From NCBI GenBank assembly GCA_027603065.1, contig JADGJP010000016.1:5916-69915 (forward strand): 64,000 nt of DNA. The letters run 5' to 3'. Positions 30,734-42,948 of this stretch are shown here, one piece after another. Source of the stretch: Geranomyces variabilis (taxonomy: Eukaryota; Chytridiomycota; Chytridiomycetes; Spizellomycetales; Powellomycetaceae). The notes beneath the pieces were generated by a model. It was not told where the DNA came from, did no database searches, and saw only the letters and a list, made by a program, of their open reading frames with translations. The translations under genes and the position numbers were made by a program. The first letter of the stretch is position 1. Each line of letters opens with the position of its first letter.

Positions 30734-32851
30734 ATGGTCCTTGGCCAGGCTTCCACGGCGGGCAGAGCGTCTCTTGTAGATCGCCTCCCGAATGAGCTGC
30801 TTCTGCATATTCTGGCAAATCTGGATCACACAGAGCTGGTAGGTCAACTGTGCCTCGAAAATCCCATCGCGCGTAGATCTCCTGTCTGACGTGCGTGCTT
30901 CCAGCGGTCCTCTATGCTGGTATGCTCTCGCTTTCATAAGGTCATCAGCGACGACTCTTGCTGGCGATATGCATTTGAGATCAACTTTGGAAGTCTTCCC
31001 ATCCGGCGGCTCGGGGAAAGCAGCTGGCAGAAAGAGTACATCAAGCGTGTGCAGCTGCTAAAAGGGTTCCGCGGCGGCAAGCACATCGTTCAGTTTGATC
31101 CGCGTATTGGCAACGTTGCGCTGTTTTTTCTCAACTACGACGACGGATGGATGTATTGCGCTTCGTTGGAAAAAGGTTAGCCAGTAGCCACAGGGGACGC
31201 GTAGAAAATCGGCGATGATTGATGCGAAAATCTCCTTTCAGGAATGGTCGCGTTTTGCCACCCATCCACGGGTCGAGTAGAGAAGGGCTTTGTGTACTTT
31301 ACCGATGATCGCGTCCCGCAAGCCGTCGCAAGCATTCTGCTGGACCGTCACCGCATCGCCGTCGGATCGACGTCCGGTGGCGTTGCTCTCGTGAAAGACT
31401 TCAAGGACAGGTCAAATTACACAACTGACCGGTTCACTGGCTTTCACATTGGAGCTGTGACGTGCCTAGCTTGGGTTCCGACAGTCCCGCATCTCGTCAT
31501 CAGCGGCGGCGCCGATGGTTTGGTTAAAGTTTGGGACACGAGGACATTTACATGCGTGCGCACGCTGACGGGACCAGGCAACGCGCCAATCACCGTGCTT
31601 GCATGCGACAAGTCTTTTGGCGTTCTCGCCGGCACGGAGGCGGGAGATGTGAACGTTTGGGCTGTCGATGTGGTGACGCTCTGTGAGGAGACTATCTCGC
31701 TGCCATCTTTATGCTCCACGAGCAAAGTGACAACCAGCGTTCTGCACTTTATTGATCGGGCGAATACCGGACCTGTGTCGGCCATTTCCTTGCAAGCGGA
31801 AAGCGCTTCCGCGGTCATAGTGGTGTCTTCGGCCTCTAACGGAAGCATAACGCAGTGGGATTTGCGAACCGCTCGCATTGTCACCATGTCTGATGGCGGG
31901 CACTCGGCTGCAATATCGGCTGCGGCATGGAATCAACCGATCGCGAAGTCCGCTGCAGTCGAGCGCGACCGCTTGTTGCTGGCCACTGGCGATACTAATG
32001 GCGTGATCTGTGTATGGGACATAGCCAAGCCGCCGCCAATGAGCGACGATTTTTCAACCTCCGCTGTCTCGACCCTCAAGCCCGTCAGGCAGTTTGACGC
32101 GCACCGCTCTGCGATTACGGTTTTGCGAATAGACCCTTTCAAGATCGTTTCGGGCGCGGTGGACGGCAGCGCCAAAGTTTTCGACTTGCTCACCAGTCGA
32201 CCCATCCGCACCTTGGCTGTTCGACGAACCCGGGGCGGGAACGACGGTCTGCTCACGATTGGCGGTGGCGGCGTCACGAACAAAAAGCAAGTGCGATGCG
32301 TGTGGGCAGGCCACCACCAAGTAGTCGTCGCCACCGGCGACCACGTCACAGCATGGGACTTTGGCGCATACTCTGGCGGCGGCGCTACAGCAGGAAAGGG
32401 CAAGAAGAAGCACGGGCCGGGAGATTGGAACGCTGGCCGTGCGCTAACCTCGAAAGCGAGGCGACAGAACCTTCACCGCGAGCAAAGCACGCAGATTCGG
32501 GACGACGTGCTTGAAACGCGGTGGGAGAGGGATCAGGAGCGGGAAGAGGAGGCTGGGAATACCCGCCGAGCTAGGAAGTTCAACGGGGTTGACTTGCTGG
32601 ACGGTGAGGGAGGCAGGGCAATGAGTGAGGAGGAGCTCACCGACCTTGCGCTGATGATGAGCATGGAGCAATCCGGCGCATCACCGATGGACAGGGACCT
32701 GATGCGAGCGATTGAGCAAAGCCTAAACTCAGGCCCGACATTAGATACATCTGGCGGCCTGCGGGAGGACCTAAGCACCGCGCAGGCCTCGCTAGGAGAC
32801 GAGGACGAGGAGCTGCGGTACGCTCTCGAACTTAGCAAAGTGGAACATTAG
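30734..32851 (+). CDS. F-box / WD40 protein with C-terminal ubiquitin-interacting motifs
   Basis: Three exons (30734-30838, 30905-31175, 31242-32851) give 661 aa. The F-box is LVDRLPNELLLHILANL, continuing across the first intron into MLVCSRFHKVISDDSCW. WD40 repeats follow (HLVISGGADGLVKVWDTRT, GDTNGVICVWDIAK, KIVSGAVDGSAKVFDLLT and others). The last 110 residues hold three helices of UIM pattern: EEELTDLALMMSMEQ, DRDLMRAIEQSLNSG and DEELRYALELSKVE. F-box proteins recruit substrates to SCF ubiquitin ligases; fission yeast Pof10 and related fungal proteins combine F-box and WD repeats. The UIMs suggest binding of already ubiquitylated partners. Confidence 0.9.
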
Positions 32852-33047
32852 TTCACCTGTTTCTGTATCTTAATCTTATTTTACTGTAACTACGCTTTGA
32901 ATCCGGCGAACGAGCAGGTTGGCGGGCAGGGCCCAGGGGAAATCTGGCAGCCGGGGCTGCGCTTTTAGTGGTTGGAATTTGAGCGAGTTTCCCCAAGCCG
33001 AAATTCCTGCCTGTGATCCACCAACGTGCCCCCTTCATCGCAAAGCC

Positions 33048-34686
33048 ATGCTTTCTGAACCTACAAAACACACTCCCGCTGCCGACGGCCCGCGCAAGCT
33101 TAATCGCAAGGCACGGCGGTCTCAAAATCGGCTCAAGGCTGAAATTTCGGATGCCTTTGTCAACGAGTCGCCGTTGGGAGATCAGACTGTTCCATCTGCT
33201 ACCGCCGCCGCCGCCGCCGAGCCAGACACCCCGCAAAACGAGAGCAAAGGCGTTTATGCCGAGGTCATCAACAAAAAGTTGCGAGCGTTGCGGAAGAAGC
33301 TGGTAGGACTCGATGAGATGGTCTTGCACAACTGTTCCCACGTAAAGTCATAACGGGCAACAACTTGCATTCTTTTCAAAGACCAAGCTCGAAAAGTATG
33401 AGCACTTGCCGACTGCTGAGCTGAACACTGATCAGATTCAGGCGTTGGACAAGAAGCCCGAGATTGTGGCCGCTGCTAAGGAGTTGGAAGAGGCAGTAAA
33501 GCTCATTGTTGTCGCTGAGGCCGAGGAAGCGAAATCCCTCGCTGCAGGTCAGCGGGCTGCTGAAGAAAAGACCAAGCAGCGCATCGCAGCTGCAGTAGAA
33601 GAGTGCAAGGTTTGTACTTGTCATTATGGCGGCTAGGGTAAGCGGGAGCTTCTTGTTGCTAACCCTTTACTCTGCGCACAGAACGAACAGGCTGCCAAAA
33701 CACGAGAAACTCTTAAACTCTTTTATGTTTTGAACATCCTGCTGCCCAAACTGGACACGACGACCACGCCGATTCGCGAGGAGCAATATAATGCACTGTG
33801 CTACGCCCGCGCTCAGCTAACTGGGCTCGGCATGGAAGCTAACGAGAAGTATGTTGCGACACCCTCGACAAAGCTCTTACCATAGACACTAACGACCTGT
33901 TATCAATCAGCTCTATGGATTTCTTGGAGTCTGCCGAAGAGTACCTGCAAATGTACCTTATGGGATCCAAGGAACCTATTGCGGAACACTTCTCATTCAG
34001 CTTCGCTGACTTGGCGGATGCGGCCAACTTGGTCCTGAACCCACCGCCAGCGCCGAAGTTCGGCATGGCATCCGGCGATGAAGCTCCTGCGGAGTCAGCG
34101 TCTTTCTTCTCGGCGGGGCCTGCTCACGAGGAAGAAGGGATAGTAGAGGCGCTCGAGTCTGTGTTTAGCAGTGCCGGTCCGGCCTTTGGAAGTCTCAACT
34201 CGATCAGCTTCTTTAGCCCTAGCGAAGTGCTCGGTAAGTTTTTGGCGCGAACCGCGCACATGCGCTGTGGCATGGACTGACAATATCAATTGTTACTTAG
34301 AAGTTTCGACAGCTGAGTTCATTACGAAGGACGACGAAGTCACCACCGAGCTGATCGTAGAAACCGTCAGCATCACTCCTACAGACGTTGCAGCGACAAG
34401 TGATGTTCCTGCCGCTGCCGATGCTCCCACCGAGGAAGAAAAGACCGACGCGGCGGCTGTCCCTGAAGCCAGTGCCGCCGTCGACGATGCTGCCAACCAG
34501 GCTCAGGCACAGCAACCGCGCCAGCAGAATGCCAACCGTGGTCGTGGTGGATACCGAGGACGGGGCCGTGGAGGGGACCGCGGCGGCCGTGGCGGAGCGG
34601 GATACCAGGGTGGCCATCGCGGACGCGGGCGGGGTGGATCCGGCCAAGGTTCAAAGAACGGCGGAGCCTCGTCTGGGAGTCAATAA
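33048..34686 (+). CDS. Caprin homologue (RNA-granule protein with RGG tail)
   Basis: Five exons (33048-33302, 33382-33609, 33682-33848, 33911-34233, 34301-34686) give 452 aa. The caprin coiled-coil/dimerisation region is recognisable: NKKLRALRKKLTKLEKYE, then LNTDQIQALDKKPEI, then a long helix and LKLFYVLNILLPKL and DFLESAEEYLQMYLMG. The C-terminal 60 residues are an RGG/RG-rich box (GRGGYRGRGRGGDRGGRGG), as in Caprin-1, expected to bind RNA. Animal Caprin-1 works with G3BP in stress granules and translation control. No G3BP is present in this window. The intron phases fit the conserved block exactly. Confidence 0.88.
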
Positions 34687-34883
34687 GGAATGTACAAAGC
34701 TTTCGACCTTCCTTGTACAGATGTATTTGATATCTTTGGATTCGCAATTGCAGCAGCGCACAAGATTTCAATTACAAATTTCGTACAAAAAAAAGAAGGC
34801 ACAATTTACAGGGATTCACAAAATGGCATAGACTAGACGGCAAGGAGAGGAGTGATGTTTCCGGCTTTCGTTTTGCGTAAGTC

Positions 34884-36251
34884 TTACATGAACATGTCGT
34901 TGTAGCCGGGCGGAGGCAACTCGTCGTTGTCTGGGTCACCGCTAGAAACTTGGCAGAAAAAAAAAATCCCCCCGCCAAGGTCAGCTCACACGCCGTCTGA
35001 CCAACTGCAACGCGCACACACCAACAAGCGCGATCCGCATCATCGAGGGAAACGTCATCATAACTTGGACCCTTACCTGAATCCGCCACCTCCACCACCG
35101 GTAAAGCCTCCGCGACCAGCACCGCCAAACCCGCCGCGGCCAGGAGGCCTCACTGAGCCGCCGCCGCGCGGGGCAAATGGTCCAATGGGGTCATATCTTG
35201 CGCCAGGAGGCGCGGCACCAAACGGTAGGCCTTCAGGCGGGACACCCGGGCGTGGCACTCCGCCACCACCAAACATGGGGTGATCGGGCCCCACAAACAT
35301 GCCACCGCCTCCGCCCAGGCCGCCAGGCCGCGGGAACCCAACGAGGCCTGGCGAAGCAGCGAGCGGGTCCAAGTCCGCGTCGCCAATGTTGAAAGGATTG
35401 CGGTGCGGGCCGGGAAACATCTCGCCATGTGGGTTCTGCGGCTGTTGGCCAGGGTGGTGTGGATTGGTCTCGGGCGATGTGATCGGGTGGAAGTATGGTG
35501 GGCCGCGGCGGTCTGGTTGCTGGTTGCTACTGCTGCTGCTGCTGCCCCCTGCACTGGGTTGGTTTTTCCATGCCTCGAATCCCGGCTTGTTGAGCCCTGG
35601 TATGAGCTTCTGAACGATTTTGACGCGAAACTCTGTCAGAACGGCGTATAGCTGATCTTCGGATGCAAAGGCTGCGTCCAGCCCACTGCGCCCGCATGGG
35701 AATGTAAATGACGGGGAGACAAATGTCGGCAGAGATAATTCGATGGTGTGCAGGTTGTCGTCCTCGGCGGCGACTCCGTGAATGACCAGCTTGGACCCAA
35801 CTTTGACCCCCTTCAGCAGGAACGTAAGTGACGACTGCGAGTGCTTGAACCGGAAAGAAAACATGTCACCCGACGCATTCCAGTCAGCAGGAAGAGGGGT
35901 GGGAGCAGCATCCGTGGAAGCCGGTTCGGCAGGCTCAGTTCGGTCTGCAGTAAGGGAAAACAAAGGCCCAGTGAGACAACATTTCAGGTACCGACCGTCA
36001 AACATCATAGACTTACCGGTCCGGTGCTCGCCGATGCCCAAAAACCGAAAACCAAAGCGCACCATTGCGGCGACAAAAAGAGCCATCGTCAAGTCGGCGG
36101 CTGACTTGAGGGACGCACGGTCATCGTTGCTATCTTGCGCCGGAAGGATCTGCGAAATGGTTTGGAACAGCTTTTGGTGGTCAAGCGGGTTCTCGTCCTG
36201 CTGATTAGTGCTTTCCGCCGGCTCAGAGTTTCCGGTGTTGGTAGAAGACAT
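34884..36251 (-). CDS. PI31 proteasome regulator (PSMF1-like)
   Basis: Three exons (36017-36251, 35077-35944, 34884-34941) give 386 aa. The N-terminal FP domain is followed by a Pro/Gly/Arg-rich tail with ARYDPIGPFAPRGGG, matching the DPFGPPR-type motif of PI31. The last exon encodes DPDNDELPPPGYNDMFM, the conserved PI31 C-terminus that inserts into the 20S proteasome (hydrophobic-aromatic-X end, here MFM rather than HbYX). The first intron (35945-36016) is 72 bases, a multiple of three, and has no stop, so retention would add 24 residues in frame. Confidence 0.92.
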
Positions 36252-36416
36252 TGTCTGAGTGTGCGCGGACGTTGATGTTGCCGGCGAGTTGCGCTGTATG
36301 AAGAGCTGAAGATGCCAAGGTGCGAAGTCATAAATTGATATACATTGAGCGTGACGTGGCTGCTGCGCTCCCGCTTGGTACCTTCTCACCCCCCTACACT
36401 CGCCACCCAACAAGAC

Positions 36417-37569
36417 ATGGCAATGGCCACCGCAGCGCCCGACCATACCTTCAGCAGAAACCCGGTCGAAACCCTGATGGAGTATATAGAAGACCCAGAA
36501 AACTCGCTATACGTCAAAGACCCCACTCGCGTCCGCGAAAAACTCACCTCAATACTCGCCGACGGCAAAGACAACCTCCACATCATTTCGGACTTTGATA
36601 TGACAATTTCGCGATATTGGGTGAATGGCGAGCGCAACGTTGGCTCGCACAGAGTCTTGTCATTGAGCAGCCGTGTGCCAGAAGAGGTGGGATGTTTAAA
36701 TCTTTCCTTTTGCCTTGTGACGAGTTCTGATTTTTATGGTCTTTGAACCTGGGGCTTTTAGTTTACCGCAAAGTCAAATGCTATCTATCGCAAATACTAC
36801 CCAATGGAAATCTCTCAAACGCTCTCGCATCCCGAGAAAGTGCAGGCCATGGTGGAGTGGTGGACCACGCAACACGATCTCATTTTGGAGCTCAAGCTCA
36901 CAAAGGACGAGCTCAACTCAATGGCAGACGAGACGCATGTGATTTTGAGAGACGGAGTGGAAGACTGGGTTCAGCTGTGCGAGGAATTGGGACTGCCCCT
37001 CCTTGTGTTCTCCGCGGGTCTAGGAGGTAAATACGCCGTTTTGCGAAGACTACTGAAAATCATGACCGATTTCTAATTCCTTACTTAGATGTAATTGAGG
37101 CTGTGTTGCGGAAACAAGGACTACTACGCCCCAACGTCGAAATAGTGTCCAACATGCTACATTTTGGTCCAGACAAAGTAGCGGATCGGTTTGAGGGCAA
37201 GATAATCCACACCTTCAATAAAGACGAGGCAAATTTCCCAAGAGAGAGGCTAGCAGGGCGAGAGAATGTGGTAAGCCCGCGGCAACTGATCTTTTCGCTG
37301 AGAGCAAGCCATAAACTAAGGGAAATCACCGTTAGATCCTTTTAGGCGACTCGTTGGGCGATCTACGAATGGGGCAGGGGCTCCATCATGAAACCCAATT
37401 GACAATCGGCTTTTTGAACCACGACCCAGAGCTTTTGATAGACTCTTACGCAGAAGCTTTCGACATCGTTGTCCTCAACGATGGACCTATGGAAATTTGC
37501 AATAACATCCTGCGCAACTTGCGGGAAACACCGTACAAAGAAAATCTTTTTGGCAATAGAGACAGCTAG
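36417..37569 (+). CDS. Cytosolic 5'-nucleotidase III / pyrimidine 5'-nucleotidase
   Basis: Four exons (36417-36686, 36762-37026, 37089-37270, 37336-37569) give 316 aa. The HAD-family nucleophile motif is DFDMTISRY near residue 60; further markers are YRKYYPMEIS, MVEWWTTQH, LLVFSAGLG (motif II) and LLGDSLGDLRM (motif III aspartates). The family (NT5C3, UMPH-1) dephosphorylates UMP and CMP or 7-methyl-GMP. The gene starts 165 bases from the divergent PI31 gene. Its stop TAG (37567-37569) overlaps the stop of the convergent V-ATPase D gene. Confidence 0.94.
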
Positions 37570-38787
37570 AATATAACATCTGGATCTTGTTCGTAATCAT
37601 TGAGTAGATTGTTTGGCTGTGCGTCGTCGCTTGCCATATCGCCTTAACAAGTAGAAGGCCGTTAAGGTGCGGGTCGACCGACTAGCGCGCGAGTCGAGAG
37701 CATGTCGCTTCTTTCTTACCTTGAATCAGCTCCCGCGCTGCAGTTTCCGCCGCAAGCCTCTCCTTCTTCTTGCCTTGAACCTTCTTCAGCCTGTAGAACT
37801 CCTCCCTGTCCGCCTCGTCGAGCTCCGAGCCAATGAACTTGATCGTGTTTTCAATCTTTGGGATGATGACATGCTCGATGGCATTCACGCGTCGGTTGGT
37901 TACTTTGATGACCTCATCAAGAATAACAAATGCTGTCTGATAGCGCAGGACCATAAGCATAAGACTTTCGTCGACGCAAGCAGAGATGGCGCGTTCGACG
38001 TACTTGCAGGGAAGCTAACTCGACCAGAACTTCAATGGCCTTCTTATAAGTCTCCTTGCACTTTTGGATTTGCTGTCCGCCCCGTCCCAAACCCGTAAGC
38101 TCGGACACTGTGCGGACACAACGTTTAAATCCTTTCCTGAGGTTTGTGACGGTTGCGTCAAACACGTACCGTTTTGTCCGTCGACGTACATCTCGAACGC
38201 AGGGAGTTGCACGCCCGACACGTTTTCAGATTTGGCCCGCACTTTGAGCTGCGCCTGCTTGACACCTTCTCGAACTTGATACCTGCACGGCAAAGGGCAT
38301 TCGTCATTCCACTCCTTCTTTCTTTCAGAAAGGGCCGAGCACCTGAGCCGCCATACCCAATATCTCCTGTTGTGTACATGACCTCGGCATAAGAGAAGTT
38401 GGCCACCTGCATGATTTTGCCCATCTTCCTCTTTGCCTGCAACAAGTCCTTAGAGTCAGCAACGTGGCTCATCAAGTCGATTGTACGGACGCTGGCAGAT
38501 TAACGCGCGGGCCTCCTATTCGGGCATCCCGCGCCGTACCTCATCAATCTTCCTAACAATGTCACGGAACCGCATAGCCAACGCCTCACTTTTCCGCTTC
38601 AGAAGCGAGTGCCCGGTTTGTGCTCCCTTCAGCCGGTTCTTCATCGTTGTCAGCGCCCTGTTTGTTATTATGACGTACACGAGGTCATGAGATGGACAAG
38701 CGGGGCGCCGAGATGGGACGCACATAGCCAGTACAAGACTCACATGCGCGTGGGAAATATTGCGAATCTGGGGCCTGCACCGCTCAT
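37566..38787 (-). CDS. VMA8: V-ATPase V1 subunit D
   Basis: Seven exons (38744-38787, 38540-38657, 38357-38436, 38170-38282, 38004-38107, 37720-37936, 37566-37642) give 250 aa, close to yeast Vma8 (256). Subunit D is the central rotor stalk of the V1 ATPase. The family signatures run in order: [53 protein letters not shown], then [19 protein letters not shown] and [17 protein letters not shown]. The tail [14 protein letters not shown] agrees with the family. The first exon is only 44 bases. The terminal TAG shares CTAG with the convergent gene. Confidence 0.95.
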
Positions 38788-40654
38788 TGCTACGGGGAGT
38801 TAGAGAACAGGCAATGATGTTAAATGGGTGGGTGTGGTTGGTGGCAGCGGGTTTTCGGTAGGAAAACTCGCGCGCGTGTGCCAGACGGTCTGCCGCCCCA
38901 AGTCGTTCTTCCGCAGACGGAAACATCGGTAACTACAAGACCACTTCTCGAACGCTCACAGATAGATCAAGCCTTATTTCGCCGAGTTAGCAGCAATTGC
39001 ACCGGCTGACTTGCTGCCCACCGCACGCAGTCTTTCTTGACGCTGGTGGCTGAGGCCCCCCAGTTGCCGAGAAAGATATACGATAAAGAGCTTGGCCTTT
39101 CCTCAAACAAGATGTGAAGAGGATTTGTTTCTTGTAGCGGCCTACTTATCCGTAACCTTGCTTCCGCATCAGATGTCACGGCTCGCATGTCGCGGCTGTT
39201 CTCAAACTCAGGGCGAAGGTTCACATCGCTCAAGTTCAACGATACGATCGGAGCCAAAAAGATCGTGCGCGGCCGAAATAAAAGCGGAACAAGGTCTTCC
39301 CGAAGCGTTGCGCGAGTTAGAGCAAACTAAACAACATGAAAGGCGCACAGAGAAAGGAAGAGATACAGGTCGACTGTAAGTTTAGCAGCCGACCCTTGAA
39401 ACCCAATCACGTTGAGAGGAGCAGAACTAACTGCGTGAGGATGAGGAGCCACAAGTCCTGATTCCCGGCCCCGTAACGGAGGTTGCAGAAAGCAAAAGCA
39501 GACCTAGAAAATGCAACGAGAGTCCATCAAGCGATGAAACTCGACTATAGGGGCGCGTAAGCCGCCGACAAGCCGTAGATAGAGAGCATGTCGCATGGCA
39601 GTTATCCCGGCTTTGCGAGTTGCGGACCTACCAACAGGGACGTGAGAATGCATGAATGATTGTGGTCTTGGCAAGTATTGAGTTCGAAGCAAGCAATGAT
39701 TAAGGGCCTGCAAAGCTGCGGGAGGAGTATGAACATCCTCCGACACTCCGACGCCGGGAACTGAAACCACCTTAACTACGCCCTGCCAGACTTCCTTGCA
39801 TCTTATGGGCTTGCAAAAGGCAAACAGGCTGCGAAATGCAAGAGAGCCTGGCAGGGAGGAGCGTTTGGTATAGTGAAGGTTGGAGCCGCTTCGCAAGTCA
39901 CCTAGCGCGGTCAGTGAAATTGCACTCACCGATTCTTATAAGGGATGGGAGATCGAAAAATTGGTTCGTCTTCACTGTTTAAGGTGCACTCTAGCTTCGG
40001 CGCAACTACCCGCACCTTAACAATGTAGAGGCATCAAGCCGCGCTATAGATTTTCCACGTTGGCACTGTTCGCAAGGCATCAAGTCCATGGAAACTGGAC
40101 ACTCTGAGTGCCTCTCCAGTGGTGGTATTGCAATAAACTGGGTACGGGACGGAAAGGGCGCTGGGTCCACCGCACAGAAGCAGTCCAAAGCTCAAAACCG
40201 CAATTGCTGTTGCTTCCCGTTACGTCGCTAGTTGCCGAGAAGTTGCGATAAGTTCAGACTTGCCCTGGGCCAACTTATTACTGACGCCAGCTTGCTGCTC
40301 TTCTTCTGCTCGACGAAGTTGCTCATCATCCGTGGTCCGCAATGCGACAACGTTTAGTTCTTTGGCGTCGGCGAGCCCGCGCTGCGTGCCTTAGCGACTT
40401 AGCGACGCTGTCTTGTTCTATGGACACTGAAGGCGGGAGAGAGTTGCTGTGTTCACCTGTTGAGACTCTGGGCGCGCGACGCCTCTAACGCGGAAGCCTG
40501 CATAAGGGCTGCGGGCGTGATATCGGGCATGTTGCAGCGACATTTTTAAAGGATGTGTCGACGGTTTGCACGGGTCGGGGTTGACCCAACGCGACCTGTT
40601 TCGAAATGTCAAAAACCTGCTCTCAACTTCTCGCCACCCTCACCCGTCTGCTTA
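38788..40654. other. 1.9-kb degraded spacer
   Basis: No complete gene is supported. Coding-like scraps occur: plus strand around 39130-39300 (FSNSGRRFTSLKFNDTIGAK in one frame) leading to a Glu/Arg-rich helix near 39290-39370, and minus strand 40210-40370 (DAKELNVVALRTTDDEQLRR, a coiled-coil-like run). They look like remains of one or two genes with charged helices. No repeats or mobile element ends were identified. Confidence 0.45.
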
Positions 40655-42948
40655 ATGAGCGGACGTTCGCCTTCTCTATCCAACACAGACTCGGGCTACA
40701 CATCATCCGGATCTTCAGACATTGATCCAAGTGCAACTGGAACAGGCTGCGTGCAAGCAGGTGCCGTAGTCTCGCCGCCGCCGGCCGCCAATGCGTTGGT
40801 GTCGGCAGAGAGGTCGCCCGCCTGCTGCCGTGTCCTGGACTTGGTGGATGTTGTTGATGGCGCCCGAGCAACCAAGATGAACCAGATATTTATTCGGGCG
40901 GCTCTGGCCGGAAACTTTGAACAAGTAAGTGGAGACGAGTTGTTCTTTCATTCGCCGTTCAGTCCCAACGCTGACGGTTACTTCCTTAGATCACAGATAT
41001 GCTTCAGCATTCCTGCAGAGCTCTAGTTGATCTAGAGGCAAAAGATTTGGATGGCAACACGGCGCTTATATACGCGAGCGCATTTGCCTTTAACGATATC
41101 GTTAAGGCGCTACTCGAGGCGGGTGCGGTCGTGGACACGGCCGATTCCTCGGGCTGGACGGCGCTTTTTTGGGCGTGCACAAACAAGCACCTAACGACAA
41201 CTCGCATCCTGCTTTCGTATAACGCCGCAAAAGACCACAGGTCGACGCTTGGCCGGTCAATACCGGACCTTATCGGCAAGCCCGATTCACTTGCAGCCCG
41301 CACTATCCTTGCGCTTCTGGACGCTAAAGTAGAGGACGACTTGGACGATGTCGAAAGCGTTGTGGGAAGTGACTGGAGCATAGAACAGGAGAGCACGATT
41401 GCCACAAGCGTATTCGGCGATTACGACGAGTTGGATGAAGCGGACGACAATGAACCCTTCTCCTACTCAAGCTGCCGCGCGAATGAAATGCTGGTGTTTG
41501 ATATTGACGCGATGGACGAGATTTTGAATGTCGCGGTCATCAAGATTTGGCTTGCTTGGTCGGACTCGAGGGCATCGTCAAAAAAGAAGAGAACTGTCCA
41601 CCCGCATCAGGCGGCGAATGTTACGTACCTCTGCGCGCGATTTGCGGGCTACCACTGCTCTCAGTCGATCTTACAAGAGTTTTTGGCTGCTGTCGTGGAG
41701 CGAGTTTGTGGCGTCGTGCGATCCAATAAGGAAGACCAGCTCTTGCTCGCTTTCTGGATCTCGAATCTCACACTCTTGCTCCACCACCTCAAACGAGACC
41801 CAGAGCTTGTCGTTCATACACTGGAGGCGCAGTCTATGATTGCGGAGTTGATAGGAGAGCTCTACGTCTTGTTCGTACGCGCGGTGCAGACAGCCATTGG
41901 GGCGTGTCTCGAAGGAGCCGTGATTGCATACGACGGGGAGCTCGACGAACCCGAACTCCCGGGCTCGGGAGGGCTGCGCCGGCCTCCGCGCAAGGAAAAC
42001 AAAGTCAAGTACGAAAACTCGCTTCTTGCACGAGTTTCTCGGCGCAAAGATTTCACTTCCAAGTTTCTGCGCATTCCGAGCGCGCTCTCGCGATCCACAT
42101 CAGTCTCGCCGACATTATCAACGTCGCCTACAGCAAGCGAAGCAGCACCACCACCTCGTGTTCCTTCGCCTCGTATGATGCGCCCGCATCACTCGTCAAC
42201 GTATCTTAGGCCCGGATCGCGGGGGACTAGTACAGATCAGCTTTATGCACATCCCAGCATGCTTCCAGCAATTTTGAATCGAGCACTGCAGCACCTACGC
42301 TCAGCTTACACGCATCCCCATGTTTTAAATATGGTTTGCCACAACGTTCTGCACCACCTCTCAGCAACGCTGTTCAACATGGTCCTTACATCAACCGCGC
42401 CGCTCCACCCGTGTTCAAAATCTGCCGCATTAAGGATGCACCTCAACTTGTCCCCACTGCGGGAGTGGGTCCGTGACTCTGGCCGATTTGTGCCCAGCAG
42501 TGCACGCACGCCGCTCGCAGCCCGCTTACAGCCCGTGATCGATCTGTGCCGCTTTGTCGGCATCATCACTACTTTGGAGTCTCTTCCCGATTTGCTCGAG
42601 ACCAAGCCGCCTGCACTGTCGTATCTCCATCTCTGCCGCGTTCTGGACGTTTACCGTTACGAGGTCGGTGAGCGGACGGTAAACGCTGACATTGGGGAGT
42701 ACCTTCAAGCAATGCGTGACACGCTTGTTGCGACTGTAAGCGGAGAACTTGGACAAGCGGATCGGGTAGAGCTGGAGGAGGACGGGATTCCGGACGCTCG
42801 GCGAGAACCCCTGGTTGATCTTTTGGACACAGACTGGCTGCTTCCGTTTCAGGTTCCCGCGCCTGAAGATCGTGGTGGCTGGGGAGCGGGTGGAGTGAAG
42901 ATTGATCAGGCTATTTGGCCCCTTTTGGGAGCGAAGGTGCCGGCATGA
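40655..42948 (+). CDS. Ankyrin-repeat and dilute (DIL) domain protein
   Basis: Two exons (40655-40924 and 40990-42948) give 742 aa. Exon 2 opens with two ankyrin repeats (DGNTALIYASAFAFNDIVKA and SGWTALFWACTNKHL). A DIL-like region covers the rest: TYLCARFAGYHCSQSILQEF, DQLLLAFWISNLTLLLHHLK, then HPHVLNMVCHNVLHHLSATL and LQPVIDLCRFVGIITTLES. In myosin V the DIL domain binds cargo adaptors; fungi have free-standing ankyrin-DIL proteins of this form whose role is unclear. Ser-rich linkers (around residues 440-500) may be regulated by phosphorylation. The start at 40655 (MSGRSPSLSN) is the first Met in a plausible context; an upstream in-frame ATG at 40553 also exists. Confidence 0.87.

Noticed and set aside
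35073-36446. Single 457-codon reading of PI31 without introns
   Set aside because: It reads through a clear GTAAGT...CTGCAG intron and misses the conserved C-terminal exon PPPGYNDMFM.
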